Positions 1 to 8,783 of a stretch of 40,107 nucleotides of DNA are shown in pieces. The stretch lies in contig CAMDGG010000002.1 in the NCBI GenBank assembly GCA_945898045.1, positions 83,231 through 123,337 on the forward strand, written 5' to 3'. Positions within the stretch are counted from its first letter, which is position 1, and each line of letters opens with the position of its first letter. The notes under the pieces were generated by a model. The model saw only the letters and a program-made list of their open reading frames with translations, searched no databases and was not told where the DNA came from. The position numbers and the translations under genes are program-made. The stretch is from a bacterium UBP8_UBA817. GTDB taxonomy: Bacteria > Margulisbacteria > Marinamargulisbacteria > SXXA01 > SICP01.

Positions 1-733
1 CATTTGCTACACGAAAAAGAAGTTCTTTTGTAAGACAGGTATAGAGGATACAACCAGCACTCCACATATCAATCGCAGACGTATAAGGAACCTGCCCCCG
101 AATAACCTCTGGCGCCATATAATATCGTGACTGAATTCGTCCCCCTTGAGGAATTTTCTCTCCCATAACATAAGAAAAACCAAAATCCCCCAGCTTAAGA
201 ACATTGTCCTTGGTAAGGAATATATTTTCTGGTTTTAAATCGCCATGAATAATTTGTTTTTGAGCCAAAAACGCTAAAGCAGAAAGCATTTGCTTGGCAT
301 AAGAAATCACTACCTGCGGCTCCAACCCATTTTCACTCGCCAGAATCCGCTCAAATAGATCCCCTCCCCCACAATATGAAAGAAGAAGAAATCGGCCATG
401 CCTAAAATTTTTACCATCTGAATTACTCGATTTTAAAACGTCGAAAAAATCGGGTGACAATTGCCCAGAATCCCAAAGAGTCACAATATGCTCTGAATTT
501 TTAACCCGTTCTAAACTTCTTTGTTCTCTTTCAAAATTTTGCGCTTCAAGAACACCCCTTTCATGTAGTTTAGATTCAAAAAAAACCTTTAGCGCCCCAA
601 ACACCCCTGGCTCATGCTTAGATTCAACCAAAAAAACAGCCCCAAAACTACCTTGACCAATTTTTTCAACTGCCACCTTGAATTCACTAAGCGCAAAAGG
701 TCTTAACCCTGCAATAACTTTTTTTTGAAACAT
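1..733 (-). CDS. Hanks-type Ser/Thr protein kinase, C-terminus cut by window edge
   Basis: The 244 visible codons read through without a stop and run off base 1, so the C-terminus is missing. Kinase motifs are in the usual order: glycine loop GQGSFG at residues 26-31, ATP-binding Lys49 in the ALKV context, catalytic loop HGDLKPEN with Asp165 and Asn170 (HGD instead of the commoner HRD), DFG at 183-185 and APE at 207-209. It should phosphorylate Ser/Thr on cytosolic proteins; no membrane segment is visible in this part. The start is an ATG behind GGGAGAAG. It lies 75 bases downstream of a second kinase gene and shares that gene's opening MFQKK and its whole leader, although the rest of the two proteins is only distantly similar. 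Substrates are unknown. Confidence 0.9.
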   Translation of the reverse strand, partial: MFQKKVIAGLRPFALSEFKVAVEKIGQGSFGAVFLVESKHEPGVFGALKVFFESKLHERGVLEAQNFEREQRSLERVKNSEHIVTLWDSGQLSPDFFDVLKSSNSDGKNFRHGRFLLLSYCGGGDLFERILASENGLEPQVVISYAKQMLSALAFLAQKQIIHGDLKPENIFLTKDNVLKLGDFGFSYVMGEKIPQGGRIQSRYYMAPEVIRGQVPYTSAIDMWSAGCILYTCLTKELLFRVAN

Positions 734-802
734 ATCTTCTCCCGAAAAAAACTTTAATCAGTAAGTTATCGGAAAAAATTCAAAAAAAATTTCAGGCTAG
801 GC
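707..802 (-). repeat. Duplicated kinase leader, copy 1
   Basis: Ninety-six bases here match 1673-1768 with one mismatch (position 718). The unit covers the first nine or so codons of the kinase at 1-733, its ribosome-binding site and all of its upstream region. It ends in GCCTAG on the minus strand, which in the other copy is the last codon and stop of holA. Copy 1 therefore appears to carry a fossil of the holA end, as expected of a tandem duplication. Confidence 0.9.
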
Positions 803-808
803 CGGAAA

Positions 809-1699
809 CTATACCGTCGTTTTCAGCCCATTGTGGGCGGCCAGCACTTCCAAAGATGCGTGTGGAAGAGAAAAAGCTTTGCCAAAACAAGCCAACGCAC
901 GTTCTGCAGATATCCTTCTTGAGGGGCTTATGTCTAACATGCTTCTCACCCACACTCTTAGATTTTTAGGAAGCGCCGAAAGAACTTGGTCATTCTGCTG
1001 AAGAGAAGTCGCCATTGCCACAAATGGATAATCACCTTTTGCATTTTGTTCAACAGGCATCCTTCCAGTAAAACATTCATAAATAAGAAGACCTAAAGAA
1101 AAGACATCAATCGCTTTAGTGTAAGGGTATTTACCTTCAACAACCTCTGGAGCCCTATTAGCATCACTCTGAATTCGACCTTTTATTCTACCAGCATCTT
1201 TTTCATAAAAAGCACTGCCCATATCGCCCAGAACAAACTCGACAAATTCACCTTTCTCTCTAATAAAGATATTTTCAGATTTTACATCAGAATGGACAAT
1301 TCCTTTACTCAACAAAAACAACAATGCATCAAGCATCGCGCTAGCCACGGACTTCGCGAGAGACTCGCGATATATTGGGGAAAAGTCAGGTTCTCCCATA
1401 AATTCATATAAATCACTTTTACATAATTCAAATACCAAACCCCACCCCCTGTCTTTTATAGGTGTGGTAGCTAATAATTTCACGCAACTGGGTGTTTGAC
1501 TCGCCAATTCACACATAGACCGTTCTTTGGAAAATCTATTGTCACCAAAGACCTTAAAAACCTTTAAGGCTACAGGCTGTCCATTAATGCTTGCTTGATA
1601 AACCTCGCCAAAAGTACCTTCTTGCAATTTTTTTTGTATAACCATGGGTTCTTTCACTTCGCCGGTTTCTACCCCTGCAATAATTTTTTTTTGAAACAT
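809..1699 (-). CDS. Hanks-type Ser/Thr protein kinase, small cytosolic form
   Basis: A 296-residue protein that is almost all kinase domain, with no membrane segment. The glycine loop is QEGTFG (26-31), where the first glycine is replaced by Gln. Lys46 lies in VALKV, the catalytic loop is HSDVKSEN (Asp138, Asn143), the DFG motif is DMG (159-161), and APE is followed by the YTKAIDVFSLG helix. The catalytic Lys, Asp, Asn and DMG Asp are all present, so activity is likely despite the unusual motifs. The ATG follows GGGAGAAG. It is a tandem paralogue of the kinase at 1-733, lies downstream of holA on the same strand, and has the same leader as that paralogue. Confidence 0.92.
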   Translation of the reverse strand: MFQKKIIAGVETGEVKEPMVIQKKLQEGTFGEVYQASINGQPVALKVFKVFGDNRFSKERSMCELASQTPSCVKLLATTPIKDRGWGLVFELCKSDLYEFMGEPDFSPIYRESLAKSVASAMLDALLFLLSKGIVHSDVKSENIFIREKGEFVEFVLGDMGSAFYEKDAGRIKGRIQSDANRAPEVVEGKYPYTKAIDVFSLGLLIYECFTGRMPVEQNAKGDYPFVAMATSLQQNDQVLSALPKNLRVWVRSMLDISPSRRISAERALACFGKAFSLPHASLEVLAAHNGLKTTV

Positions 1700-1768
1700 A
1701 TCTTCTCCCGAAAAAAACTTTAATCAGTAAGTTATCGGAAAAAATTCAAAAAAAATTTCAGGCTAGGC
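1673..1768 (-). repeat. Duplicated kinase leader, copy 2
   Basis: This is the partner of 707-802, identical at 95 of 96 positions. It includes the last codon and stop of holA, the holA-kinase intergenic region and the first codons of the kinase at 809-1699. On the minus strand it contains a T-rich stretch, a TTGAAT that could serve as a -35 box (with no convincing -10 at normal spacing), and the GGGAGAAG ribosome-binding site close to the ATG. Confidence 0.9.
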
Positions 1769-2728
1769 AACAAATTTCAAAACGGTCTGCTCAAGTCCAA
1801 TCCGAGGCTTAATTTTCCCCGTTTTAATCGCTACGTCTAATTCTGCAAAAAAACCAAACACATTACGCAAATGCTGCACCGTATAATGCCTTTTGATCGG
1901 CCCCAAAAGCTTCTGCAAAAAGAACGGACTTTTCCCCAATTTCTGCCCCATCTGCTGAGACGTCAATTTCATCTCATCTAGAACCAACAATTGATAATAA
2001 AGTCGCAGCGTAGCCACCAAAAGCCCCATCAATCGCAACGGCTCTTCACCTTGATCCAATAACCTAGAAAGAGACATCATCACTGACGAAACTTTTCTAT
2101 CCCGCAACGCCTCGGTCAACAAAAACGCACTCGCATTGCCAGCGCCAGACACAGCCATAACATCCGCCACCTCAATTTTTGTACGTCCCCCCAAATACAC
2201 CACTAACAACTCCAAAATTCCAGACAACTGACGCAAATCCACCCCGCCAATCTGTTCCATAGCCACAAGGGCATCCATAGAAATCTGCTTACCCATCGAA
2301 GCCACTTTGCCACGCAACCACTGAAGAACTTTATCTTGTTCCCAATCTTTAAACGACAAAAATTCTTTGGTCACTGCCAACTGCTTCAACGTCGTACATA
2401 ATTTTTTGCGCATATCCGGCTTCTTAGCCCCCATCCAAACAACCACCACATTCGGACCCAAAGCCGCCTGACGAAACAACTCCGCCCAACGCGCAACATC
2501 CGGCGCATCCAACGTCTCCCCCAAAGCAGACAGCTCTTTTATTACTATCAATTTGGCAGGGCAAAACAAATCCTGAGAAGCCACCGACATCTGCAACGCA
2601 GAAAAATCTACTTTATCTTTAAAAAAATCCTTTTGATATCCAGAATATTTGGCCCTAATTTGCGCCACATACCCATCCACCAAAAACGTTTCTTCCCCAT
2701 AAACAAAATGCAAAAATCCATTAGACAT
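1763..2728 (-). CDS. holA: DNA polymerase III delta subunit
   Basis: A 321-residue protein matching the HolA family in length and layout. The delta subunit is part of the clamp loader and opens the beta sliding clamp. The N-terminal segment (HFVYGEETFLVDGYVAQI) is the typical HolA opening. The middle holds the degenerate AAA-like domain (LIVIKELSALGE, then VVVVWMGAKKPDMRKKL), and the C-terminal helical collar includes GGVDLRQLSGILELL and a RIGLEQTVLKF end. It is divergent from comEA with a 48-base gap. A TATATT element (2736-2741) lies seven bases before the ATG and no Shine-Dalgarno sequence is visible, so the mRNA may be leaderless. Confidence 0.9.
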   Translation of the reverse strand: MSNGFLHFVYGEETFLVDGYVAQIRAKYSGYQKDFFKDKVDFSALQMSVASQDLFCPAKLIVIKELSALGETLDAPDVARWAELFRQAALGPNVVVVWMGAKKPDMRKKLCTTLKQLAVTKEFLSFKDWEQDKVLQWLRGKVASMGKQISMDALVAMEQIGGVDLRQLSGILELLVVYLGGRTKIEVADVMAVSGAGNASAFLLTEALRDRKVSSVMMSLSRLLDQGEEPLRLMGLLVATLRLYYQLLVLDEMKLTSQQMGQKLGKSPFFLQKLLGPIKRHYTVQHLRNVFGFFAELDVAIKTGKIKPRIGLEQTVLKFVA

Positions 2729-2776
2729 GGCTATAAATATACACAGAACGCACTAACTTTGATAGACTTCTAGATC

Positions 2777-3349
2777 ATGACGTCTACTTCAAAATACATA
2801 AAGATATTATCTACAATATCAGGCATACTAATACTAGGTGCAGGGGTCACCTATTATCGCGCTCACCAAACAAGCGATCCCGCTATGCCCATCGACATAC
2901 CAACAACATCCATTGCAGAAACACCTCCCGTCGAACCCACAAAAATCTACGCCCAAGTCTCCGGAGCCGTACATAAACCCGGCATCTATAAAATCCTAGA
3001 AAATCTACGCGCAAAAGATCTCATCGAAATAGCCGGCGGCGCACTCCCCGACGCAGACCTCGACAAAGTCAATCTAGTAGCCAAAATAAAAGACGGAAAA
3101 CGCATCAACGTGCCCCTAAAAAAGCCAGAAAAAATCCAAGCGGGCTCCAAACCTACCACGAAAATACACCTCAACACCGCTACAGCTAAAGACCTACAAG
3201 CGCTACCAGGCATAGGCCAAAAAACCGCCGAAACAATCATAGCCTACAGACAAGAAAACGGCCCCTTCCAAACCCTCGATGAACTTGCGCACATCAAGGG
3301 TCTCGGGCCTAAAACGCTAGAAAAACTTCAACCTTACTTAGGCCCATAA
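2777..3349 (+). CDS. comEA: ComEA-like helix-hairpin-helix DNA-binding protein
   Basis: A 190-residue protein. An N-terminal membrane anchor (about residues 8-26, ILSTISGILILGAGVTYY) is followed by a Pro/Thr-rich linker and a SLBB domain (about 55-115; VSGAVHKPGIYKI, AGGALPDADLD). A C-terminal double helix-hairpin-helix domain (about 130-187) contains LNTATAKDLQALPGIGQKTA and LAHIKGLGPKTLEKL. This is the architecture of ComEA, which binds incoming double-stranded DNA on the outer face of the inner membrane during natural transformation. No other competence gene is in the window, so the role in uptake is inferred from family. It is divergent from holA. A weak TAGACT -10 (2763-2768) ends eight bases before the ATG. 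Confidence 0.88.
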   Translation: MTSTSKYIKILSTISGILILGAGVTYYRAHQTSDPAMPIDIPTTSIAETPPVEPTKIYAQVSGAVHKPGIYKILENLRAKDLIEIAGGALPDADLDKVNLVAKIKDGKRINVPLKKPEKIQAGSKPTTKIHLNTATAKDLQALPGIGQKTAETIIAYRQENGPFQTLDELAHIKGLGPKTLEKLQPYLGP

Positions 3350-3364
3350 ACATAGAATATATTC

Positions 3365-3393
3365 TTTAAAAAAAGGAAGAAATAGGCTATTCT
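3365..3393 (+). promoter_or_regulatory. Promoter of DUF4143 ATPase 1, leaderless type
   Basis: TTTAAA (3365-3370), a 17-base spacer and TATTCT (3388-3393). The -10 box ends eight bases before the ATG at 3402. An imperfect inverted repeat (3375-3397; arms GGAAGAAATAG and CTATTCTTTCC around one G, 9 of 11 pairs plus a G-T) overlaps the spacer and the -10 box and could be an operator or a weak terminator for comEA. Confidence 0.4.
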
Positions 3394-3401
3394 TTCCTCT
3401 T

Positions 3402-4697
3402 ATGAAAGAAAATACAATAAAACAACTCATCCAAGACTTTCACAATACCCCCCTACCAATACCCAAAATACGCGCCCTCAATAGTCCTCTCGACACAAAA
3501 AAAATCCTGTCTATCGTAGGCCCAAGGCGCGCTGGAAAAACCACCTATTGCTTTAGCCTGATCCAGCAACTCATTCAATCAGGAAAACCCCTTTCTCACA
3601 TTCTGTACATTAATTTTGAAGACGAACGACTAGACCAAACCACCGAAGAGCTAGACTGCATTGTGCAACAATACCAAATCTTATACCCCGAAATACACCT
3701 CCAAGACTGCACTTTCATCTTTGATGAAATACAAAACATCCCCTTATGGGAACGTTTTGTCAGACGTATTTATGACCACACCTGTAAAAATATCATCGTC
3801 ACAGGATCAAATGCCAAAGCATTAAGCAAAGACATTGCAACGAGCCTCAGAGGCCGAACCCTATCGTACGAAATACTGCCCCTATCATTTAAAGAATACC
3901 TAGAATTCTTAGGCAGCACGACAACCCCTAGAACTACAACAGAAATAGCAAAGGTACAAAACCATCTCAACACCTATTTAATCTACGGTGGCTTTCCAGA
4001 AACAGTTGAATTTGATCCCCATCTAAAAATAAAAATTCTACAAGAATATTTCGAGGTCATGATGTATCGGGACATAGGAGAACGTGCAGGAATATCACAG
4101 AGCAGCCTACTACGATTCTTTCTCAAAAGAAGCTTCTCAAGCAACACAAAATCCTACTCAATCAATAAAATTTATCACGATCTAAAATCGGCTGGATACA
4201 AAATTGGAAAAAATAGCCTATACGAGCTTGCAGAGCTATGCAAACAAGCGTATGTATTTTTTACGGTGCCAAAATACACCCAGAAAATAGCCAATATTGA
4301 GCTGGGTGAAAAAAAAATATTTGCAATCGACAACGGCATTTTAACGGCACTAGGCCTGTTAGCACCCACAGAAGTGGGAAAACAAATGGAACAAGTCGTT
4401 TTTCTGGAAAGCTATAAACGGTACGGCGGAAATCTTTTTTTTGATGCCAACGGCTACGAATGCGATTTGTTGGTGGGCGAATGGGATAGCATACATACAG
4501 CCATCCAAATCACACAAACCCTAGAAGACCCTTCTGTTAAAAAAAGAGAAATCAAAGGATTGCTCTCAGCATGCAAAAAAACACACCTAAACGAAGGGCT
4601 CCTCCTAACCCTTCACGAAGAAGCCACATTCACAGAAGACGGGGTAACCATCCAGGTTAAACCGTTATGGAAGTGGCTTCTAAATACCCCCCATTAA
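3402..4697 (+). CDS. DUF4143-family AAA ATPase 1
   Basis: A 431-residue protein of the widespread bacterial/archaeal AAA_14 plus DUF4143 family. Walker A is GPRRAGKT (40-47), Walker B is FIFDEIQ, and a sensor-1-like VTGSNAK follows. The C-terminal DUF4143 half usually contains a nuclease-like E-x-D...E-x-K signature. Here ECDLLV keeps the Asp, but the second element reads AIQITQ where the family has IE-x-K, so this copy has probably lost that putative nuclease centre. The biological role of the family is unclear. It ends two bases from the convergent pyruvate carboxylase gene. Two further family members lie in this window (31803-32930 and 38881-40062). Confidence 0.85.
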   Translation: MKENTIKQLIQDFHNTPLPIPKIRALNSPLDTKKILSIVGPRRAGKTTYCFSLIQQLIQSGKPLSHILYINFEDERLDQTTEELDCIVQQYQILYPEIHLQDCTFIFDEIQNIPLWERFVRRIYDHTCKNIIVTGSNAKALSKDIATSLRGRTLSYEILPLSFKEYLEFLGSTTTPRTTTEIAKVQNHLNTYLIYGGFPETVEFDPHLKIKILQEYFEVMMYRDIGERAGISQSSLLRFFLKRSFSSNTKSYSINKIYHDLKSAGYKIGKNSLYELAELCKQAYVFFTVPKYTQKIANIELGEKKIFAIDNGILTALGLLAPTEVGKQMEQVVFLESYKRYGGNLFFDANGYECDLLVGEWDSIHTAIQITQTLEDPSVKKREIKGLLSACKKTHLNEGLLLTLHEEATFTEDGVTIQVKPLWKWLLNTPH

Positions 4698-4699
4698 AC

Positions 4700-7600
4700 C
4701 TATCCTTCTGCTTTAACAAAAAGCAAATCACCCTCCTGAACCAAAGTGCCCACAGGAATAACCAGATCCCCTTTTCCCACTTCAAAACTCGTAACCATCT
4801 TCATCGCTTCCAACTGCAAAAGACCATCTTTATAAGAAATCACTTTCCCCGCAAGCTGAGCCGCAACATGAGCAGGATTATTAGGATCTGCCTTTACATT
4901 CAGTGACTTACAAACGTCTACGACATAATCTTTTCCATCAACCAGAAACTTCACCCGCTTATGTGTATCAGATATCGTTTCAACTGAGTCCAAAACAACT
5001 TTACTTCCAAAAAAAGTATATTCTTTCCCAGGCGTTAGCCCATTAAAAAATGCATGTGTAGGCAAAGAAGATAAATCTCCAAAAGCAACACGCCCTTTCA
5101 CGAACGCCTCAAACTCCAAAGGAAACATGGTATACCCAATGCAATCTTCCTGAGAAAAAGTAATGCCAGGAAATTTCTCCTGCAACTCATGCATAACAGC
5201 CGCTTCATTATACTCAGGAATAGCCTGTCCTTTTGCATCCAAAGCGATATTCTTTGCAGTTAAAATCTGAGTGCGGCACGGCTCATAATAAATCCCCGGA
5301 TTCCCCATCTGACCGGTCAAAAACTCAATAGTAGAACCAGGAATTTTATCAGGAGAGCCCACAAGCCTTTCTACCGCCTCACGCACAGTCCACGCAGCAC
5401 CTTCTTTGCGATATCCAATTTGACATAACGCAATCGCCAAATCACCCACCGCCTTCGAAGTCGGGGTCACTTTAATAATCCCCCAAGGCCCACCAAAAAT
5501 TTGATTCGCAACCTCATAAGCAGCCAAAACATCCGCAAATAAAAAATCTTTACCAAGCTCACCGGCCTGTCCAAATAAATTCGTCAACTGTCCCCCTGGT
5601 GCTTGATGGTCATAAACAGCCTCCCCACAAACGGTGTCAAGACCCGGCACAGAAAAAGGACGATACAAACCCTGTAAATCAGAAAAATACTGATTTAACT
5701 CAAGACGAGCCTGACGAGCATTATCTGAACCCTTAAACACAGCAAGTCCACAAGACACTTCAACTTCTGACAATTTAGGCTGCGACGTAAGGCCACCAAA
5801 CGGATCCATTGCAACATCGACAATATTCGCACCCGCCTTAAACGCCGCATCATAAACCTGAGCAGCTTTACCAGACGTATCGTGCATATGGATATGAATC
5901 AAAACCTGAGGATGCTTTGCCCGAATCTGGGAAATCAACTTCGAGGCATCCTGCTCAGTCAATAATCCCGCCATATCTTTTATAGCCAAAATATGAGCCC
6001 CTTGAGAAATCAAATAATCTGCAAGACCCAAATAGTACTGCAAAGTAAATTTAGCTGGATGCGTATTGCCATAAGAATCTAGTCTTTCGCCTTCCTGAAT
6101 ACCCGTATAAGAAATAGCCGCCTCAATAACCCCACCTGCAGACCGAATCGCCTGCATACCCACAGCCAAAGACTCACGATCATTAGAAGCATCAAATACA
6201 CGAAAAATATCTACCCCTGTCTCTTTAAATTTCTTACAGGTTTCACTCAAAAACGTCGCATCATACTGCTTGTACCCAAGCCCATTACTTCCACGAAGCA
6301 ACATCTGTTTTGGCACGTTAGGCATCGCCCTATCTAGCTGTCTATTCCGCTCAAATGGACTCTCTTGTAAAAAACGATATCCCACGTCAAACGTAGCACC
6401 ACCTGCTGTTTCCATACTAAAACAAGTATCGCCCAAATACCGAGCCATATGTGGCCCCACAGCCTGCAAATCCTCTGTTCGAACCCGAGTTGCAACATAA
6501 GATTGCTGAGCATCCCGAAAAGTTGTATCCGTCACCAAACGCCTACCCGAAAACTCAGCAAATAATCTCTGACGAATAGCCTCATCCCCACCACCTTGCG
6601 CGGCTATATCCAAAATAGTCTTGCGATGATTTACTGCCGGAGAAGCGTCCTCCAAAGAAACCTTCGGCAACCTAGGCGCCTCACACGTAGAAGGCAAGGC
6701 TTGCAACTTAGCCCCAACATGACGGAAGAACCCAGAAATACCCGAAGCCAACTCAGAAAAAAATCTTGTAGCCCCTGAAACAGCCCGTGTCTCAGTAGAA
6801 ACCCTACTAGAAAATGCCGGCAAAGGAAGCGTATCTAAAAGCTCCGTATGAAACGTCCCCTCAGCAAACTTCGGATGTTCCAAAATACCCTCCAATCGCT
6901 CCAGATTTGTCCGAACCCCTCGGATGTCAATCTCTTGCAACACAGACAATGCAAGCTGACGTGCTGACTCCAAATCTTTGCCCGTCACAATCACCTTCGC
7001 AACCATAGGATCAACAGAATTTGGCAATTCCATCCCAGTTTCAACCCCGCGCTCAACACGAACCGCGTCACGAGACTGAGGAAAAATAGCCCGAGACACA
7101 AATCCAGGCTCACAAACAATGCGCATCTCCAAAGACACCCCAGATGACGCAATCTTCTCCTGAGAAATCCCCAGTTGAGCTAAAGTCATACCCTGACCAA
7201 TCCCAATCATAGCCGCAACAATATCAACACCAGCTTTTCCATCAACAGTTGTCGTTTCTTCTGTAACAGGATGCTCAACCTGAATGCGCGGATTCACTTC
7301 AATAAAATATAATTTACCATCTTCACCCAATAAAAATTCCACAGTTCCCGCACCACGATACCCACACCCATTCGCAAGCTTAAGTGCAGAGGCCTCCATT
7401 TCAGCTTTAAGCGCCGAAGAAATTGGAGGATTTCCTACCTCTATCACCTTCTGATGTCTTGATTGAGCAGAACATTCTCTCCCGCCCAAAGACACCGCCG
7501 CTGTACCATCTCCCAAAATTTGAACTTCCAGATGTCGAGGATTTTCAATAAATTTCTCAACCAACAATTTATCATTGCCATTATAAAGAATTCTGGCTTC

Positions 7601-8260
7601 ATTTTGAGCTTCCGCAAAGAGCGTTTCAACATCTTCTACAGATCGAATCACGCGCGCCCCACGTCCACCACCACCAGCAACAGCTTTTACGATAGATGGA
7701 CCATTTACAGCAATAAAGGCCTTGACCTCTTCAAGTGAAACCCCACCCTCCTTCTCAATTCCAGGAACACACGCAACCCCGACACTCTTCGCAAAAACCT
7801 TTGTAGCCCCTTTATCACCAAAGGTCTCAATATTATCTGCTCTCGGCCCCAAAAATACATGCCCACGCTGCTCACACTGCTGAACAAATTGTGGATTCTC
7901 TGACAAAAATCCATAACCAGGAAAAATATGCGCTTTTTGCCCCTCAGGAATCACCCCCAGAACAGTCGCAATATCCGTATATTTCGAAACTTCTTTAACC
8001 GTATACCCCAACTCTCGAGCCATCTCAACATGTCGCGCATTACGATCACTCGCCTCATAAATAACCAAAACATTTTTAAACAATAACCCATGCGCCGTCC
8101 GCATCGCACGACACGCAATTTCTCCACGATTCGCAATAAACAAAAGCTGAGTACGATCCAATCCAGACAAAGACTCAGCGGATGGCGTCGCTGGAATAGA
8201 AAATTGATCCCCGAAAAATTGATGCGTTTTCGCTACATGAAAACCTACTATTTTATGCAT
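4700..8260 (-). CDS. pyc: Pyruvate carboxylase, single-chain
   Basis: A 1186-residue multidomain enzyme that carboxylates pyruvate to oxaloacetate using ATP, bicarbonate and biotin. The N-terminal biotin carboxylase domain has LLFIANRGEIACRAMRT near residue 40, the glycine loop AGGGGRGARV and FIEVNPRIQVEHPVTEE. The central carboxyltransferase domain has DTTFRDAQQSYVATRVRTEDL split across its opening, then AIKDMAGLLT and HIHMHDTSG. The C-terminal biotin carrier domain has EAMKM, placing biotinyl-Lys near 1154. Length matches the classic alpha4 enzymes. I chose the ATG at 8260 because GAAGGGGAG lies just upstream; an in-frame TTG at 8275 falls inside that site. It supplies oxaloacetate and complements the malic enzyme at 12888-14066. 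Confidence 0.97.
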   Translation of the reverse strand: MHKIVGFHVAKTHQFFGDQFSIPATPSAESLSGLDRTQLLFIANRGEIACRAMRTAHGLLFKNVLVIYEASDRNARHVEMARELGYTVKEVSKYTDIATVLGVIPEGQKAHIFPGYGFLSENPQFVQQCEQRGHVFLGPRADNIETFGDKGATKVFAKSVGVACVPGIEKEGGVSLEEVKAFIAVNGPSIVKAVAGGGGRGARVIRSVEDVETLFAEAQNEARILYNGNDKLLVEKFIENPRHLEVQILGDGTAAVSLGGRECSAQSRHQKVIEVGNPPISSALKAEMEASALKLANGCGYRGAGTVEFLLGEDGKLYFIEVNPRIQVEHPVTEETTTVDGKAGVDIVAAMIGIGQGMTLAQLGISQEKIASSGVSLEMRIVCEPGFVSRAIFPQSRDAVRVERGVETGMELPNSVDPMVAKVIVTGKDLESARQLALSVLQEIDIRGVRTNLERLEGILEHPKFAEGTFHTELLDTLPLPAFSSRVSTETRAVSGATRFFSELASGISGFFRHVGAKLQALPSTCEAPRLPKVSLEDASPAVNHRKTILDIAAQGGGDEAIRQRLFAEFSGRRLVTDTTFRDAQQSYVATRVRTEDLQAVGPHMARYLGDTCFSMETAGGATFDVGYRFLQESPFERNRQLDRAMPNVPKQMLLRGSNGLGYKQYDATFLSETCKKFKETGVDIFRVFDASNDRESLAVGMQAIRSAGGVIEAAISYTGIQEGERLDSYGNTHPAKFTLQYYLGLADYLISQGAHILAIKDMAGLLTEQDASKLISQIRAKHPQVLIHIHMHDTSGKAAQVYDAAFKAGANIVDVAMDPFGGLTSQPKLSEVEVSCGLAVFKGSDNARQARLELNQYFSDLQGLYRPFSVPGLDTVCGEAVYDHQAPGGQLTNLFGQAGELGKDFLFADVLAAYEVANQIFGGPWGIIKVTPTSKAVGDLAIALCQIGYRKEGAAWTVREAVERLVGSPDKIPGSTIEFLTGQMGNPGIYYEPCRTQILTAKNIALDAKGQAIPEYNEAAVMHELQEKFPGITFSQEDCIGYTMFPLEFEAFVKGRVAFGDLSSLPTHAFFNGLTPGKEYTFFGSKVVLDSVETISDTHKRVKFLVDGKDYVVDVCKSLNVKADPNNPAHVAAQLAGKVISYKDGLLQLEAMKMVTSFEVGKGDLVIPVGTLVQEGDLLFVKAEG

Positions 8261-8394
8261 AAAACTCCCCTTCAAACTATTTTGAATTCCTGAAATAACA
8301 AAAAACTACACTGTACGGTGAACACGAGAAGAAACAGAACATCCAAGATTGTATAGAATCGACAATAATTACTCAACCAAAGAAAGTATCAATG

Positions 8395-8423
8395 TCGACA
8401 AAGGAATTCTAGCGTGCAAAAAT
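8395..8423 (+). promoter_or_regulatory. Possible promoter of the SMR-SMR-aminotransferase operon
   Basis: TCGACA (8395-8400), a 17-base spacer and AAAAAT (8418-8423), with seven bases to the ATG at 8431. The -35 box is good and the -10 box poor. Nothing resembling a Shine-Dalgarno site precedes the ATG. The rest of the 170-base gap back to pyc holds only an imperfect 12-base palindrome (CACTGTACGGTG, about 8309-8320). Confidence 0.3.
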
Positions 8424-8430
8424 ACTCCCC

Positions 8431-8778
8431 ATGCACTACAGCATCTTAATTTTCACGATCTTCGTCAGAACTTTCACAGACATTTGCTTTAAAAAAGCGG
8501 TCAACAACCTAAATAACCCCAATCTAATAACCAACATCAAAACCCTACTCAAAAACCCCTTTTGGTGGCTCGGACTACTTTTCGGTGGAGCAAACTTCGT
8601 GAGCTGGTACATCACCCTCCAACACTTCCCGCTCAGCTTTGCTTACCCCTTCCTCAGCATCACCTACATCTGCATTATTTTGTCCGGAAAATTTCTATTC
8701 AAAGAACACCTCGACCGTTATAAACTCGCAGGCATCAGCTTTATTACACTCGGTGCAATTGGCCTCTTTTTAGGATAA
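8431..8778 (+). CDS. Small four-helix transporter subunit, SMR/EamA type, A
   Basis: A 115-residue very hydrophobic protein with four predicted membrane helices, typical of small multidrug resistance or ArnE/F-like half-transporters. TM1 has an acidic residue, Asp17 in TDICFKKA, where SMR proteins carry the essential Glu14. Helix 3 has the AYPFLSITYICI pattern and the end (AGISFITLGAIGLFLG) is a typical last EamA/SMR helix. It lies five bases upstream of a second gene of the same type, which strongly suggests a heterodimeric pump. The substrate cannot be told. Lipid-linked sugar flipping, as by ArnE/ArnF, is one alternative to drug or amine export. Confidence 0.75.
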   Translation: MHYSILIFTIFVRTFTDICFKKAVNNLNNPNLITNIKTLLKNPFWWLGLLFGGANFVSWYITLQHFPLSFAYPFLSITYICIILSGKFLFKEHLDRYKLAGISFITLGAIGLFLG

Positions 8779-8783
8779 TCAAA

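Noticed and set aside
8258-8275. TTG start at 8275 for pyruvate carboxylase
   Set aside because: It lies inside the GAAGGGGAG ribosome-binding site; the ATG at 8260 is correctly spaced.
8309-8320. CACTGTACGGTG near-palindrome upstream of pyc
   Set aside because: Only 12 bases with mismatches; expected by chance at this level.
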